A program made the position numbers and the translations under genes. 64,000 nucleotides of DNA from Circinella umbellata (taxonomy: Eukaryota > Mucoromycota > Mucoromycetes > Mucorales > Lichtheimiaceae). The notes beneath the pieces are model-generated. The model was not told the DNA's origin, did not search any database, and was given only the letters and a program-made list of their open reading frames with translations. The DNA lies in NCBI GenBank assembly GCA_025093555.1, contig JAIWNF010000031.1, forward strand, positions 556,277 to 620,276, given 5' to 3'. Position 1 is the stretch's first letter; every line of letters starts with the position of its first letter. Shown here piece after piece: positions 36,300 through 47,730 of this stretch.

Positions 36300-36690
36300 T
36301 TTATTGTTTTAATTACGCAGATAAAAAACAGAAGAAAGGAAGTGGAAAGGAAAATATATACACAAAAGAAAATAATATGAGGGAAAAACGATAACTGAAG
36401 ATGACTTGGATGGACAATTTGTTGTCAGAATAAAAAAAAGGAGGAGGAAAATATGAATCCATTACCATAAGTCTAAGATAATAGGCCATTTGTTTGTTTG
36501 TTTGTTTTCATTATCGTTTGATTTCATTACATGTCCTTATCAATATACAATTTATAAGTTAACGGATCGCCTCTTATTCTTTTTTTCATAACTACGTAAA
36601 ATAGGCTCTTGCTCTCTAACATTTCAACATATTTCATTATCTTCAAATTCTTGGATTTTTTGATTTTTTGTTAGCATCTTTGAATAGTAA
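36300..36690 (-). mobile_element. Non-autonomous derivative of the recombinase family (copy 1)
   Basis: In minus sense an ATG near 36690 starts MLTKNQKIQEFEDNEIC, an N-domain with its first part deleted, then EQEPIL and IRGDPLTYKLYIDKDM and a stop. The following ~250 bases (TATTATCTTAGACTTAT, TCCATCCAAGTCATCTTCAG, ATTTTCTTTTGTGTATATA) match 47045-47280 almost base for base but match no recombinase exon. The two copies therefore define a shortened derivative with its own 3' part. Confidence 0.7.
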
Positions 36691-36734
36691 AAGATGAGAG
36701 ATGATGAAAAGCGGAAGATGGAAACAAGATGGAT

Positions 36735-36832
36735 ACACCATGAAAATGAGCGGGATAATGTGTCCGGACTATCTCCAGCCAATAAAAAGAACTTATAGGG
36801 TCATTTGATTGGATAATGAAAATTTTTTAGTT
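36735..36832. repeat. Conserved GCTGGAGAC block between two recombinase-family units
   Basis: In minus sense it reads TTATCCAATCAAATGACCC, then TTTTTATTGGCTGGAGA and GTCCGGACACATTATCCCGC. The same block occurs at about 33945-34030 and 46755-46850 and partly at 32845-32900. It always lies upstream of a recombinase-family ATG with GATGGATACAA repeats near it. It may be an element end or recombination site. Confidence 0.7.
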
Positions 36833-37071
36833 TTTTGCCTGCTATCTTTCGTCCTTCATTCATCCACCTTTCATCCACCTTTCCTCCACCTTTCCTCCAC
36901 CTTGTATCCATCTTGTATCCATCGTGCATCCATCTTACATCAACATATCTTCCATTCTTCTTATATCCATATTATATCAATCTTACTCATATATCTTACA
37001 TCCATCTTGCATATTTTATCTTACATATCTTACAACAATTTTATTATTTTTACATCTCTTCTTATACAAAA

Positions 37072-38158
37072 ATGCTAACAAGAAATCAAGCCATTTGTGA
37101 GTTCTTTAATGTCGAGCATACTGAAGAAAACGCGAAAACGTATAGACAAAAACTCCAAGAATTTGAAGATATTGAAATATGTTGGAATGTTCAAGAGCAA
37201 GACCCATTTTAGTTACGAAACAAAGAATAAGAGGTGATCCATGACTTATAAACTGTATATTGATGATACTACTGAAGAAGAAAAAGCAATAAGAGAGAAA
37301 GAGTTGAATTAGTTACTGAGGCACAAGTGAAGCAATTTATGGATGAAGTATTTTGTTCCTGTCAGCCAAACAACGAAGCCAATTATGTCAAGAGAACTGT
37401 TTCTACCGAAGATATTATGAAATAATCAAGACCTATACTACTGTTTTCCGTGAGAAATCAGCCCAGTCATTTGCAATTGGTGTCGTAATCAAAGATGGAT
37501 TTTTTACTTGCAAAGAAAAAGAAAGCTCAAAGAATCACCAGAGAATTATACATTTTGAAAGAGATTTATTATGGTAAGTCAAGATACGGACACAGACTCA
37601 AGATAGTTTCAATTAAAATGGTTTTTAACCTATCTAATATAGACGACCTTATCAATTCCATATGCACTTACTTGCCGAAGTACCAAGAATCATTGAGAAA
37701 CTTAAGAATTGATGGATATGAAATTATGGTTATGCTAGAAAATCACCCACAGGTGAAAATGTTACTAGTAAAACAAGACTTCTGAAATCAATGATATCAA
37801 ATCTGAAAGAACGCTCTTTTGCAACAAAATATTCGTTTCACCGTGTAGCTGGGCCTCCTCTCCGCTTGCATCCCGTGATTTACAAGACAGTTCACAAGTT
37901 ATTATGGACGAGTTAAGTGTTGATGGTAACACGCAAGACTTACTTAATTATCTTAAGTCTGCTCATCATGATATTTGCTTGGTTATCATTGACTTTCGTG
38001 GCTTAACAACAAGAAGTGAAGATATTGTCGACTTGGTTGAGGCAAACCCTTTGTTGAAAAAGATTGCAGTTGATACTTTTGCCCGATCCGATGATGTGTT
38101 TATTTTTGACACTGAAAAATTAGTTGAAGATAGTGATTTATTACAAAAATTTGATTAG
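37072..38158 (+). pseudogene. Serine-recombinase-like gene of arm A, frameshifted
   Basis: ATG at 37072 begins MLTRNQAICEFFNVEHTEEN. A one-base loss at about 37203 breaks QDPILVTKQRIRGDP. Further indels disturb the junction to VTEAQVKQFMDEVFCSCQPN and the HTH exon (WCRNQ region). Exon 3 from about 37645 keeps LPKYQESLRNLRIDGYEI but the YARKS motif is hit by an indel (YEIMVMLENHPQ instead of YEIIGYARKSP). The C-terminal part (37904-38158, MDELSVDGNTQDLLNYLKSA, VIIDFRGLTTRSEDIVDL) is open. The near-identical arm B copy at 63024-64000 lacks these lesions. This copy is inactive. Confidence 0.8.
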
Positions 38159-38253
38159 AATAGAGTTTATTGTATTCAAAAATCAAAATAAATTAAGAAT
38201 ATTGAAGCATGTTTGGGTAGAACATTTGAATGTTGTTTATCAAAATTAAGAAA

Positions 38254-38690
38254 TTCCGAGTAAAAGACTCAAGGAATAAGGGAAGTTATATTAATAACTT
38301 ATTCAATAAAAGAAAAATAAATAAAAAGGGCGGTTTTTATAACCAGCAAATTCAACCGATCAAAATAGTCGGGAAAAGAGTTTATTTCAATAAAAATGAA
38401 AGAGAGGGAACTAATAGTTAATAGTTATTTGTGTGAAAGGAAGAAACTATCCTTTTATACTAATTATTTGATTATCTAACTCCTTAATTCGAATCTTATT
38501 TCAGGTGGAATCGAATCCAGTTCCAGGTACGCATAGTTAATTCTTTTGGATAAAGGTGAAAATCATTATTGGCTGTAAAACTTCTTGTATTTATTTAAAT
38601 AAAGATATTTGTAATGTTGTGAAAATATTGAGATAAGACTGATGGTACTGTAAAAAAATAGAGGGGGAAACCCGAAAGGAGGGGTACCAA
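38254..38690. other. Arm A-specific insertion of about 435 bases
   Basis: Arm B runs directly from the recombinase 3' flank (TTTATCAAAAATTAA) to TATTACGCCAAGTA. Arm A has ~435 extra bases between the same flanks, starting GAAATTCCGAGTAAAAG and ending GGAGGGGTACCA. It has no ORF of note. It could be a solo LTR or a MITE; no clear terminal repeat or duplicated target was found. Confidence 0.6.
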
Positions 38691-38975
38691 TATTACGCTA
38701 AGTACAAGTTGCGAATTTAGACTGATCAAGTATAAAGATCATATCAAATTACACAATGAATATTGTGCTATGCAGGAGATTATTCTCCAATAAATAATAT
38801 TAAATGTATTAGACAAGATAATTCCGGTACAAATGATGTAGTTTGCTACAAGCCAAATGACTTTATATTTGTAGTTATTTGACGAATAATGGGGCGTGAG
38901 GTAGAGTGCTCAGAGAAACAAAACGAGAGAACCAAAAAGGAAGATCAGACAGCAGAACAATCGAGACACCAAAAG

Positions 38976-39197
38976 CTACTGGGAGATCTCAGGCGTAACA
39001 TCAGGATATAGATGATAATTTTCAGGATTATCACGGATTCGCTTCATTGAGACCAGGATGGGTTGATTTGGGTTTGTGTTGTAGCAAATTTCAACCTCAC
39101 CAAGATCTTTAAGTCGATTGATATTTTTTTTAACGTTTTCTTCAGTGTAATCCACATAAAAAAACATGCAGATTGCTAGATTTCTTGAGATTTCCAT
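38976..39197 (-). CDS. Stand-alone recombinase N-domain protein (arm A)
   Basis: A complete 73-residue frame from ATG 39197: MEISRNLAICMFFYVDYTEE, then EVEICYNTNPNQPILVSMKR and YPDVTPEISQ. It equals the N-terminal domain (about residues 1-75) of the recombinase family but stops where the recombinase would continue into the basic linker and HTH. The arm B copy differs at three residues only. Open frames in both arms, next to a convergent recombinase gene, suggest it could be a real small protein, for instance a partner or competitor of the recombinase. That role is inference. An upstream in-frame ATG (39278) would add 27 residues. Confidence 0.55.
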   Translation of the reverse strand: MEISRNLAICMFFYVDYTEENVKKNINRLKDLGEVEICYNTNPNQPILVSMKRIRDNPENYHLYPDVTPEISQ

Positions 39198-39659
39198 GGC
39201 TACGTAAGGGCTTTTTTTTTTCTTTCGTTCAAGGCTGGAGAGCCGATTTGCTTCAAACGAAAAGTCGTGTCGTGCCATCCCCCATGACTGTGTTTATTTT
39301 ATTCGCTGTGTTTGGTCGTGTCATTGATCCTTCCTTACTACCCTGCCCTGCAAGTTGTACCTTTGCATAAATAATATTTTCTAACATATAATGACGTTGA
39401 AAAAACCGGTGTTATTATTCGTTTTGAACAAGTTTTCTTTTGGTTCAGTAGTATAATGATAATGAATTACCTTATTCAGCTTATTAAAAGCAGATGAGAA
39501 ATTAAAAATTTATGTAGTCTCCTTTTATTGGAGAGTTCCTAGAAGATATTTTTTTTTCTTTAATGTGTGATTATGTATACATGATTATTATGTGCTTTTA
39601 TTATAGTACAGAAAGATAAACAATAGTATACCTTAGCTTCCAGGCACCAAAACTATGAA

Positions 39660-40115
39660 TCACTTTGGTATTTTAACCCCGTTTACCATTTTACGTCGTA
39701 TCTTGGCAACAAGCTTTCTGTGGGCTAATATATCTAGCAAACATCTAATTTTTCGGCCAGGATTCAAGATTTTACGGCTCATCTCCTTTTTTTTACTCTT
39801 TTTACGTTCCCGTTTCCTTCTATTCTTTTTTGACAAATTTTTACTATCCATGCTTCGCGGGGTGTTATTAGTCGCGTGCTTTAATAAGGAAGGTAACAGC
39901 AGCGACGACGACCAAGGAGGTGATATTGACGATTGACCTGGTGTCACGATAATATCGGGAGATCCAGATACATCCATTATTTCTTCGTATACATCAATAT
40001 CCATTTCATAGCTTGTATTTTCACACCCTAACAACGTATACAGATTTTTATAGCTCTTTATAACAATCAAGTACTGCCTAGGAGTCGTTCCTATCGTACT
40101 TGTGGTAACCACCAA
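39660..40115 (-). pseudogene. Basic ORF of the arm cargo (arm A)
   Basis: The 151-residue frame begins MVVTTSTIGTTPRQYLIVIK, has an acidic middle (EMDIDVYEEIMDVSGSPDII) and a Lys/Arg-rich end (KKNRRKRERKKSKKKEM, then RKIRCLLDILAHRKLVAKIR). It is open here, but in arm B a one-base difference in the A-run ends it early. It is probably the last exon of the unidentified gene just upstream, since no good start context is seen. Function unknown; the basic tail would suit nucleic-acid binding. Confidence 0.45.
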
Positions 40116-40420
40116 GGATCATTTGAAAATGTACGTAAAATTACTGGAGTCATGGATATTGAACCACTCTAATGATGACTCGTCCTAACTATAATAATCA
40201 CAAACGTGTATTATTAAACAACATCACATAAGAACATAACATATGAATATTGAATTGTGAAAATTACTTACAAGAGGGTTTGGTGGTGGTAACGATTGAC
40301 CATGCAGCTCCTTTTTCACTTGATGCAGCTGTGGATTTTTGTAACGTACTTGTTTATTACTGACTTGTATGCTTCATCACGATATTCGTCAGTCTTCTTC
40401 TTACTATTTTTTGAAGCACT

Positions 40421-43366
40421 TCATTGCGTTTTTTTGGTCTCAAAAAGTTCTGTATCAGGAAGTACGCCAGTAGTACGTAAGCTTTTGATAGTCTTCCAGC
40501 CGTTGTTGTGTTCCACGCGACATGCCATACGGTCTTTCATCGCTCCTGCGTGTTTTCCATTAGCATCCTTCAACTCAGTCCTCGGATCATTAACTTTCGT
40601 TTTCAGTATACCAATCTCTTCCTGAAGTTGCTCTTTTTCACTATCCATTAGTTTTTTCTTGTTCGTTGTTTGGTATTTGTTGGCTGTGTAAATGGTTTTT
40701 TGTTTGATAGTGTAATCCATTTGTAGCCAACCCGGTAAATTGTAAAGTGGGTGAAAAGCTTTATTGACCATACAGGTTCCAAATGTTGTTTCTTGCATAT
40801 TTTGTCGATTATTTGTATATTGAATACCTCACCGGTCGTTTCCTTTTGATTTTTTTCCTGCTTCTGCAACCAATGTGATCGGGGTTTCATTGTAAATTGT
40901 ATAATAACTAGAAAACATGTCATACAAGGCTCTTGTCGAAAATGGTAAAGCAACCACATCTACTGCTTTATGGCTCATTTGCCATGTCTTTTTGGTAATA
41001 AATGGAAGAAGTCGGGGTTCTGACCTTTGGATGGTTTGGGTACCAGATTGATAATTTCAGCTGCTGCTACTAATTCATGATCAGCTATAGCATTTGAAGA
41101 ACATACCAATTCCTGGACGACTTTACAATCAGTGTCAGAAGACTTTACCAAGGTGGCGACAGTGGCTACTAAGCTTCGGACTGTTTTGGATGTATACTCT
41201 TTGTTGTCGTCGTTTTTAACGGGGACGTTGGTATGTTCCTGTTCGTCTTCGTCTTCGTCGTTGTCGTCGTCAAAATCAAAGTCTTCAATGTCCTTTGGAT
41301 CAGTGTTACTGACAGGAATAGTTCTTGGTGCATTATCTTTTGGGTTATTACTTGCAATCAATTTTCGGAATAACTCGTTTGCAATTGCGTGCTTATTTGG
41401 ATTTGTTGACTAAAGCTTTTCACAGATGGCCTTATTTTCGGAATACCAGTTTCGGCGATCCTTCACATTACTTGAGTCTTGATCGTTTTTACTCTTTGCG
41501 CCATTATCGTCACCATATTCTTTGTCTTTTCTTTTGAATTACGATATTCAATATACGATGTAAAAGTCTCGGGGCGAAGCCGTACTCTTGATAATACGCG
41601 GATCAAAATTCTAAGATTATGACTCAATCCCATGCGTAGCCACATATTTGTAAGAGCAGTAACAATATTGTTTAATAGATCGTCAAAGGTTGATTGTGTA
41701 TAAATTTTTCAATACCAGGAACTGAAACACGTTCTTTAACTTTCTCCATCGTAGCTATCACTTGACTATACAAAAAATCGAACAGTACATATAATCAATA
41801 ATTCGTGCGATGCTTTTCAGCCAAATCAAATTGTTGTAAAAAAAGAAAAAAAAAAGCATAGTACGTACCGTGATTAATCTCTAGGAGCCTTTTACCCTAG
41901 TACAACTGTAGAGACTCGGGCAAATACTCGTATAACATACATTTATATTTTTGGATTCAATTCACTGTTGAGGAGTTTGGTATTCAAACTTGATAACGTT
42001 GACGTTCTTGACTTTTGTTGAATTTTGATGGAATTCATCCACATTTGTCACCGTATATATTTGGCAATTCTCCTTTAAAAAACTTTGTTTGTATAAAGAA
42101 AAAATGGAATAAAGGGTAAAGAAGAAGAAAGACGACACAATAAGTATCATAATTAAAATTAAAAAAAATTACATTTTTAAGAAAAGAATTGTAAAATCAT
42201 ATAAACATACCATCATGGTAATTATTTCGTTGGTAATTTAGAACATTTTGTTTGTTGTTGTTCCAAATGAGCACAAAAAAAAATCAACAATCAATGTCTT
42301 TTCGCAGAAAAGTATTTACTGTTCTCAAGATCTGGACTTTCTGACTCTGTATCATCTAATTCAATAAATAATTATAATATGTAATTCAATGTAAACCTTT
42401 TCTTATTTGATTATTTAAATATGAGTGTGCGGAAAAAAAAATTACCTGTTTATCGTTAAAGTCCAATATCTTCTTCTTCCTCTTCATCATTATCACTAGT
42501 TTTCGCAGATATTCTTTAGATGCAGCTAACTCTCGTTGTTGATAGCTAGTTTCTGATGCTGTGGGATCATCTACATCCACCTAATAGACGTATCAGATTT
42601 AGCAATACGTATATATATTAGTTGGTCAATTTTTGTATCCATCTTTTTCAAAAAGAAACATAGGGTCTATCGATTTGAAAAATAACTTACTGTTTCCAAA
42701 ATTTCATTTACGTCATGCTCTTGTTCATTAATGCTTGGTAAAATCATAGTGAAATCAGTTCATTCTTTGAAACATTCAGAGAACCACGTGCTGACTTTTT
42801 CGGCTTTATGTCGCCTTCTTTTCAAAGGTGGGTACATTTGTTGGTAGTAATAAATAGAGGTCTGAAAGTCATCTGTGTAGGCCCTAATGGTGATAATGAT
42901 GAAGATGCTGATGTAGGCATATTAGGTGTTGGTGTCGGTGCTTTATCTGAATGGACCTCAACCAAGTGCTTTGTTGCAAGAACCAGGCCCGAAACGTTTT
43001 CCTCCTGCTGCCTGAAAAGCACAATCATATGTAATGTAGTCATGAGCTGAAGAACTTTTTCAAAGTACATTTGTTTTGTAGATTTACGGCTAGATTGAAG
43101 TTGTCTAGTAATATGTATACGTTTTATTTTATAAGATGAGTTGTCTTTAATAGAAAGTGATTAATAATAATAAAACATTGAGCTAATTCCTGTCCTTACC
43201 AAAAAATAAATAAATAGAAAATGATGATTTTATCAAGAACGAAAAAAAAAAAGAAAAGAATTACTTTGATGCATAATAATTGTCACAATGGGGGCAGGGC
43301 GACTTTCTTGTTAACCGTTTCATCAACTACCATAGGATCATAACCAAATTCTAAAGTTCTACTCAT
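40421..43366 (-). pseudogene. Unidentified multi-exon gene of the arm cargo (arm A)
   Basis: Minus-strand exons, in order from ATG 43366: MSRTLEFGYDPMVVDETVNK with a frame change before CPHCDNYYASK (a CxxC pair), a Ser/Pro/Thr region (KAPTPTPNMPTSASSS), YQQRELAASKEYLRKLVIMM, NNIVTALTNMWLRMGLSHNL, an acidic tract (IEDFDFDDD), VRSLVATVATLVKSSDTDCK, then AVDVVALPFSTRALYDMFSN and HPLYNLPGWLQMDYTIKQKT. Several exon ends have good GT/AG sites, so an authentic spliced gene stood here. Stops and frame changes shared with arm B show it is dead. I do not recognise the protein. Confidence 0.6.
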
Positions 43367-43706
43367 GTTTTGCAATTTAACGAAGATATGAAGAAAGAGT
43401 GTAAAATATACCAAACGAATGGATGAATCTGAGCCAATGAAAATCATCCTGGCATTAGCGGCATAAAATATATTCTTTATGATCTGATCAGGTAATCTAC
43501 CAAAACCAACATTATATGAGGGCTGATCGTACCATAATATAACTCTTCTTTTCTTTTTTTATTTCTTACCAACACAGTAAAATAATACGTACGTACTAAT
43601 CAAAGCGACTAATATATAGTAACGGGTAGTTAATATGTTGAATGTATGTATGGTGAATTACAAGTTTTTGGGTAGATAGGTTTGATAACCGGATTATCCA
43701 CCAGCC

Positions 43707-44721
43707 ATGTCGGGAGAAATACATCAATTTTCAAGAAACACAAATTTCTTCGTACTAAAGTGCATTGAACATTTCAAAAAGAATTGGGAAAATTCAGTAT
43801 ATAACAATTATGTTCGAGAATATTCCAAATTAACAATATCAGGTTCCGGTACCAACAATAATAAAACGATCCAAACACGACAGCTTAAACAACTTAAACA
43901 ACAGAAAGTATATATTCCTGAAGAACAGTTGCTGTCAGCAATAACAACAACAGCTGCTACCACTACTCTGTACAGCGACAGAAAGTTGTAATATCATATC
44001 ACTTCATCTAATGTAACATCTGCCACTTTGTTAGAACCTCTTTCTGTTGATATCATTAATCCACGATTATCATATTCTTTTAAAGCACCCATCTTATTGT
44101 TCATACGTAGGCTTTACCGTAAGTCTTGCTGGTAAAAAAAAAAAAGTTTATGTAGCTGGTTCCGCAAGAACACTTATATATATACAGTACACCCCAAGAT
44201 ATATGTTGATACAGTGAATAAACTTACTAGCTGTTTAATATACATTAGAGGAAATTTAAAAATTAAATGTCATGTTAACTAAAAATGTATACAAGGCTAT
44301 TAGTTTTGTTGCAAATGGAAATATTTTACGAACAGTCAAATCTTTATCTGCCATCAACTTGGGTTTGAAGATTACAAAAAAATGGGTGGAGGCATCAATC
44401 GAATCTAAGCTGGAGATTTATTGAATTCTAATGAATTATCTCTTATTAATGAAATACGCGAAAGGGGACAAATGTTTGATTTTTGAGAGAATCTTGAAGA
44501 AGCTCGTAAAGGTCGATAAGCAACCAATACACCAAGTAAAACAGCAACTGTATTCCAAGGTTATAAATTTTATTTTTCAGGATCAAACAGTGAAAAAGCA
44601 CCTTGAAACAATTTTTTTTGTAAGATCAGCTGGAGGTCAAGTAAGTGAAAATAGAATTGAAGTCAAATATAATATTCAGTTGTCATTCTTGGAGATTTTT
44701 CTGGATGATGAAAAAGATTAA
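43707..44721 (+). pseudogene. Tandem-BRCT (BARD1/BRCA1-like) protein relic, arm A
   Basis: ATG at 43707 gives a 94-residue N-terminal segment (MSGEIHQFSRNTNFFVLKCI) with Gln and Thr-rich parts and a TAA. From about 44270 a BRCT-like pattern appears: ILRTVKSLSAINLGLKITKK followed by WVEASIESKLEI, i.e. the helix-2 and Trp region of a first BRCT. After frame changes, NELSLINEIRERGQMFDF and ATVFQGYKFYFSGSNSEKAP resemble the linker and the GYKFYFSG start of a second BRCT, ending with SAGGQVSENRIEVKY. Tandem BRCTs of this spacing occur in BRCA1/BARD1-type proteins, which bind phosphopeptides in DNA repair. Assignment is from pattern only. Lesions are shared with arm B. Confidence 0.5.
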
Positions 44722-45411
44722 AGTATTGAATCACTCCAACTCTTGTCATTCGGTGATTATTCATAGATCCGAGTAATCTAACTGTAAAATCTCGGTCAAG
44801 TAGGATGTTTTACAGAGTTTATAACAAGGATGCAATATGTAATTATAACATCATTACGACAAAGTATGAAAGGATTGGATCAATTCGTAGTTCTTTTTTG
44901 CCACAATACACACAATTTTAATGATATATATAACTATACATAACTGTAAATAAATAATTTCTTTCAATGATCACACGTTTGATTCTCTTTCCAATTTTGA
45001 TTATGTTTTTAGAGTACGTAGGGCCTATCTCAAGCCTTTTTATACACGCCCATGAATAAACCTCTTTCTTTGGGCAATTGGGTTCCATATGAGATATTTA
45101 CGAATAAAATAAGGTTAATATTATAGAATGAGCCAAGGTTTTGCGAGAATCTTTCAAGTCTTTTATTATTTGGAAAAATTAAGAGATGATAAAAAAGTTA
45201 ATTATTTCTACTACAGGTACAAATACAAGAAGAAATTGAATATTTTTATTTGCTGCGCAAACGAAATAACCACTTGGAAACAAAGGAAAGAGCTGAGATG
45301 ACGTTTAAACAAACTCGTATTACTGGTTTTATCAGCTAAAAGACTAATATTACGTACGTACGACATAGAATAAAAAACAATACTATTATAAATTCGGTAC
45401 GTAAAATACTG

Positions 45412-46272
45412 TATTTGAGGAAGCTCACCGGATACCGGTAATCGAATCGCTACTATTTTACTAAGTATATAAACAATATTTGAGAGATACTACCTTTTAT
45501 TTACGTAGCGAAATACCGATTGAACGAAAAACTACTGTAAATAAATCATTTTATTGCTTAACTATAAAATAGGGTATATCGGCGTGTGTGTATGGGCATA
45601 TATAGTTTTTTCATTTGTAACGATCGTGTGAGTTATAATAATGAAATGGATAATTTTTCAACTAGACTTTGTGCAGTTGATGAGATGATCTGTATCGCAG
45701 CTCCTATAACCATTAAAGAGAACGATGGACTTCTGTATTCTTATAAACCATTGTCCAATTGAGGAAATACCAAAATGTCAGCAAAGCATAATTGATATAT
45801 ATTGCTTCTCGCTTATAGCGAATTTGGGGTTCTGCAACAAAATATCTGGAAATCTCAGGATTGCAAAACTAAGGGGTTGACTGTATATAATTATGAATAC
45901 GTACGTACGTGTTTGATTAAATTATTGTGATAAAGTGTCATTGTGACAGAATGACTATTTGTAGTTTGTTGTCAATATCATAACCGAATATTTGTTTATT
46001 AGGAAAGTAACTGATGTGAGATTGTTTTAGAGCTTTTATATATTGGTTTAGATTTCTTTTGTGCCTGAAATGAGATACATACCAAAGCACCGCACAAGAA
46101 TTGTTTGCTACAGTCTATAGTAAAATCAAAATAGAAATATTTGACAAGCTTAATAAATATAAACAAATTAATTATTTTATACCAAATGTACGTAAAGCTG
46201 TTACAATGATTAACTTGCTAGTAATACAACTATGAAATGAAATATATATTTGTATTATAAAGAACGTTACGT
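45412..46272. other. Spacer start: F-box relic and an orphan transposon terminus
   Basis: 45825-45893 ends in GGGGTTGACTG followed directly by TA, the form of a Tc1/mariner-pogo terminus, but no partner end was found. About 46081-46190 matches the 3' end of the F-box pseudogene at 2640-2740 (CACAAGAATT.TTT.CTACA, AGAAATATTTGACAAGC). No intact gene. Confidence 0.5.
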
Positions 46273-46429
46273 ATGACTGCATTGCGACTTTTTTTTCTGG
46301 CACATTCTTGTATCTTTTTGTTGTTAAGCAGGAATGTAATATACGAATATAGAGAAAAAGGCTGTTTTTGGATTCAAGTTACAGGTAAAAAGGGGTCAGT
46401 TGTCACAGGCGTTATGAAAGATGGTAAAG

Positions 46430-46900
46430 ATCGCAGCAGCGAAAAAAATAAAAAAAAAGCAGAGGAAAAACTTTATTATCAAATGGATGAAAAATTTAAA
46501 TGATGGATGAAAGATACTAGGCGGGAAAAAAACTTTATTATCAAGAGCGAAAGATAGGTGCAAGATGGATGCAATAGGGATACAAGATGGATGCAAGATG
46601 GATGAAAATTTTAAAAGATGGATGAAAAAATTTAGGCGTGGAAAAACTTTATTATCCAATCAAAATGAAAAACGAAAGATGGGTGCAAGATGGATGAAAA
46701 ATTTTAAATGAGGGATGAAAGATGGATGAAAGATACTGGGCGGGGGAAAAAACGGTATCATCCAATTAAAATGAATTGTACAACCCTGTAAGTTTATTTT
46801 TATTGGCTGGAGACCACATTATCCCGCTCACTTTCATCAATCTCTTATCAATCTTTCATCCATCCCCCATCCATCTTGTATCTATCTTCCGCTCTCATCT
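46430..46900 (+). repeat. GATGGATGAAAG-type array and GCTGGAGAC block
   Basis: Degenerate units such as GATGGATGAAAGATACT and GATGCAAGATGGATG alternate with copies of GGCGGGAAAAAACTTTATTA and TCCAATCAAAATGA. A full GCTGGAGAC block lies at 46755-46850, followed by a CATCCATC run that leads into the derivative at 46910. Confidence 0.75.
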
Positions 46901-46909
46901 TTATTATTC

Positions 46910-47280
46910 AAGGATGCTAACAAAAAATCAAAAATTTGAAGATAGTGAAATATGTTGGAATGTCAGAGAGCAAGAGCCTATTTTAGTTATGAAAAAAAGA
47001 ATAAGAGGCGATCCGTTAACTTATAAACTGTATATTGATAAGGACATGTAATGAAATCAAACGATAATGAAAACAAACAAACAAACGAATGGTCTATTAT
47101 CTTAGACTTATAATATTTTCCTCCTGCTTTTTTTTTTTATTCTGACAACAAATTATCCATCCAAGTCATCTTCAGTTATCGTTTTTCCCCTCATATTATT
47201 TTCTTTTGTGTATATATTTTCCTTTCCACTTCCTTTCTTCTGTTTTTTTTATCTGCGTACGTAATTACGTAAAACAATAA
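46910..47280 (+). mobile_element. Non-autonomous derivative of the recombinase family (copy 2)
   Basis: ATG at 46915 begins MLTKNQKFEDSEICWNVREQ, continues KRIRGDPLTYKLYIDKDM and stops. The 3' part matches copy 1 (36300-36690, minus). Relative to copy 1 it has two 4-base insertions that each create TACGTA, and copy 1 has one that is absent here. An internal deletion in the N-domain (ICMFFYVDYTEEN missing) is common to both copies, so it predates their spread. Confidence 0.7.
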
Positions 47281-47730
47281 AGTATACACATAAAAAAAGG
47301 TTTAATCACCTATTTCTATTTGGATACAATAATACTTCATATTCCTGAACATTTTTAAAAATGAGCGAAATCAAGTACTACGTATGGTAAACCGGACTAT
47401 ACTTAGTCTATATAAATCTGTCTTTGCTCACAGTCAAATACATATATGTAGCATTATCTCGAGTACGCACACCATATTATTTATATATATTTTTTCTCCT
47501 TCATCTTCTACAGAACAATTTTCTCATCTCATATAGCCAGTATAATTTACCGACAAGCTATATCTAATCTACATATCTATCCAATAACTTGAACTTGACT
47601 TCGAATGGTGGTGCTCCCAAGAGAAATATCCATGACTATTTAAAAGTCTTTTTTCTCATGTAGAATTTTCATACAAAGAAAATATTATACTCATAAAACC
47701 AATAGTACTCTTTAAGATCTTGATGAGTTC

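Larger units (their letters stand above)
37205..45411. repeat. Arm A of a large inverted duplication
   Basis: Nearly identical, in reverse complement, to 56231-64000. The pairing starts at a sharp junction (CAGTATTTTACG on the arm side; 45411 here, 56231 in arm B) and continues past the window edge of arm B. It carries, reading leftward from 45411, a broken BRCT-like gene, a broken unidentified gene, a basic ORF, a stand-alone N-domain ORF and a recombinase gene. Stops and frame changes inside the cargo are the same in both arms. Confidence 0.9.

Noticed and set aside
38500..38520. TGGAATCGAATCC as a retrotransposon primer binding site
   Set aside because: A PBS pairs with the contiguous 3' end of a tRNA, where seven acceptor-stem bases separate the T-arm from CCA; this string would skip them.
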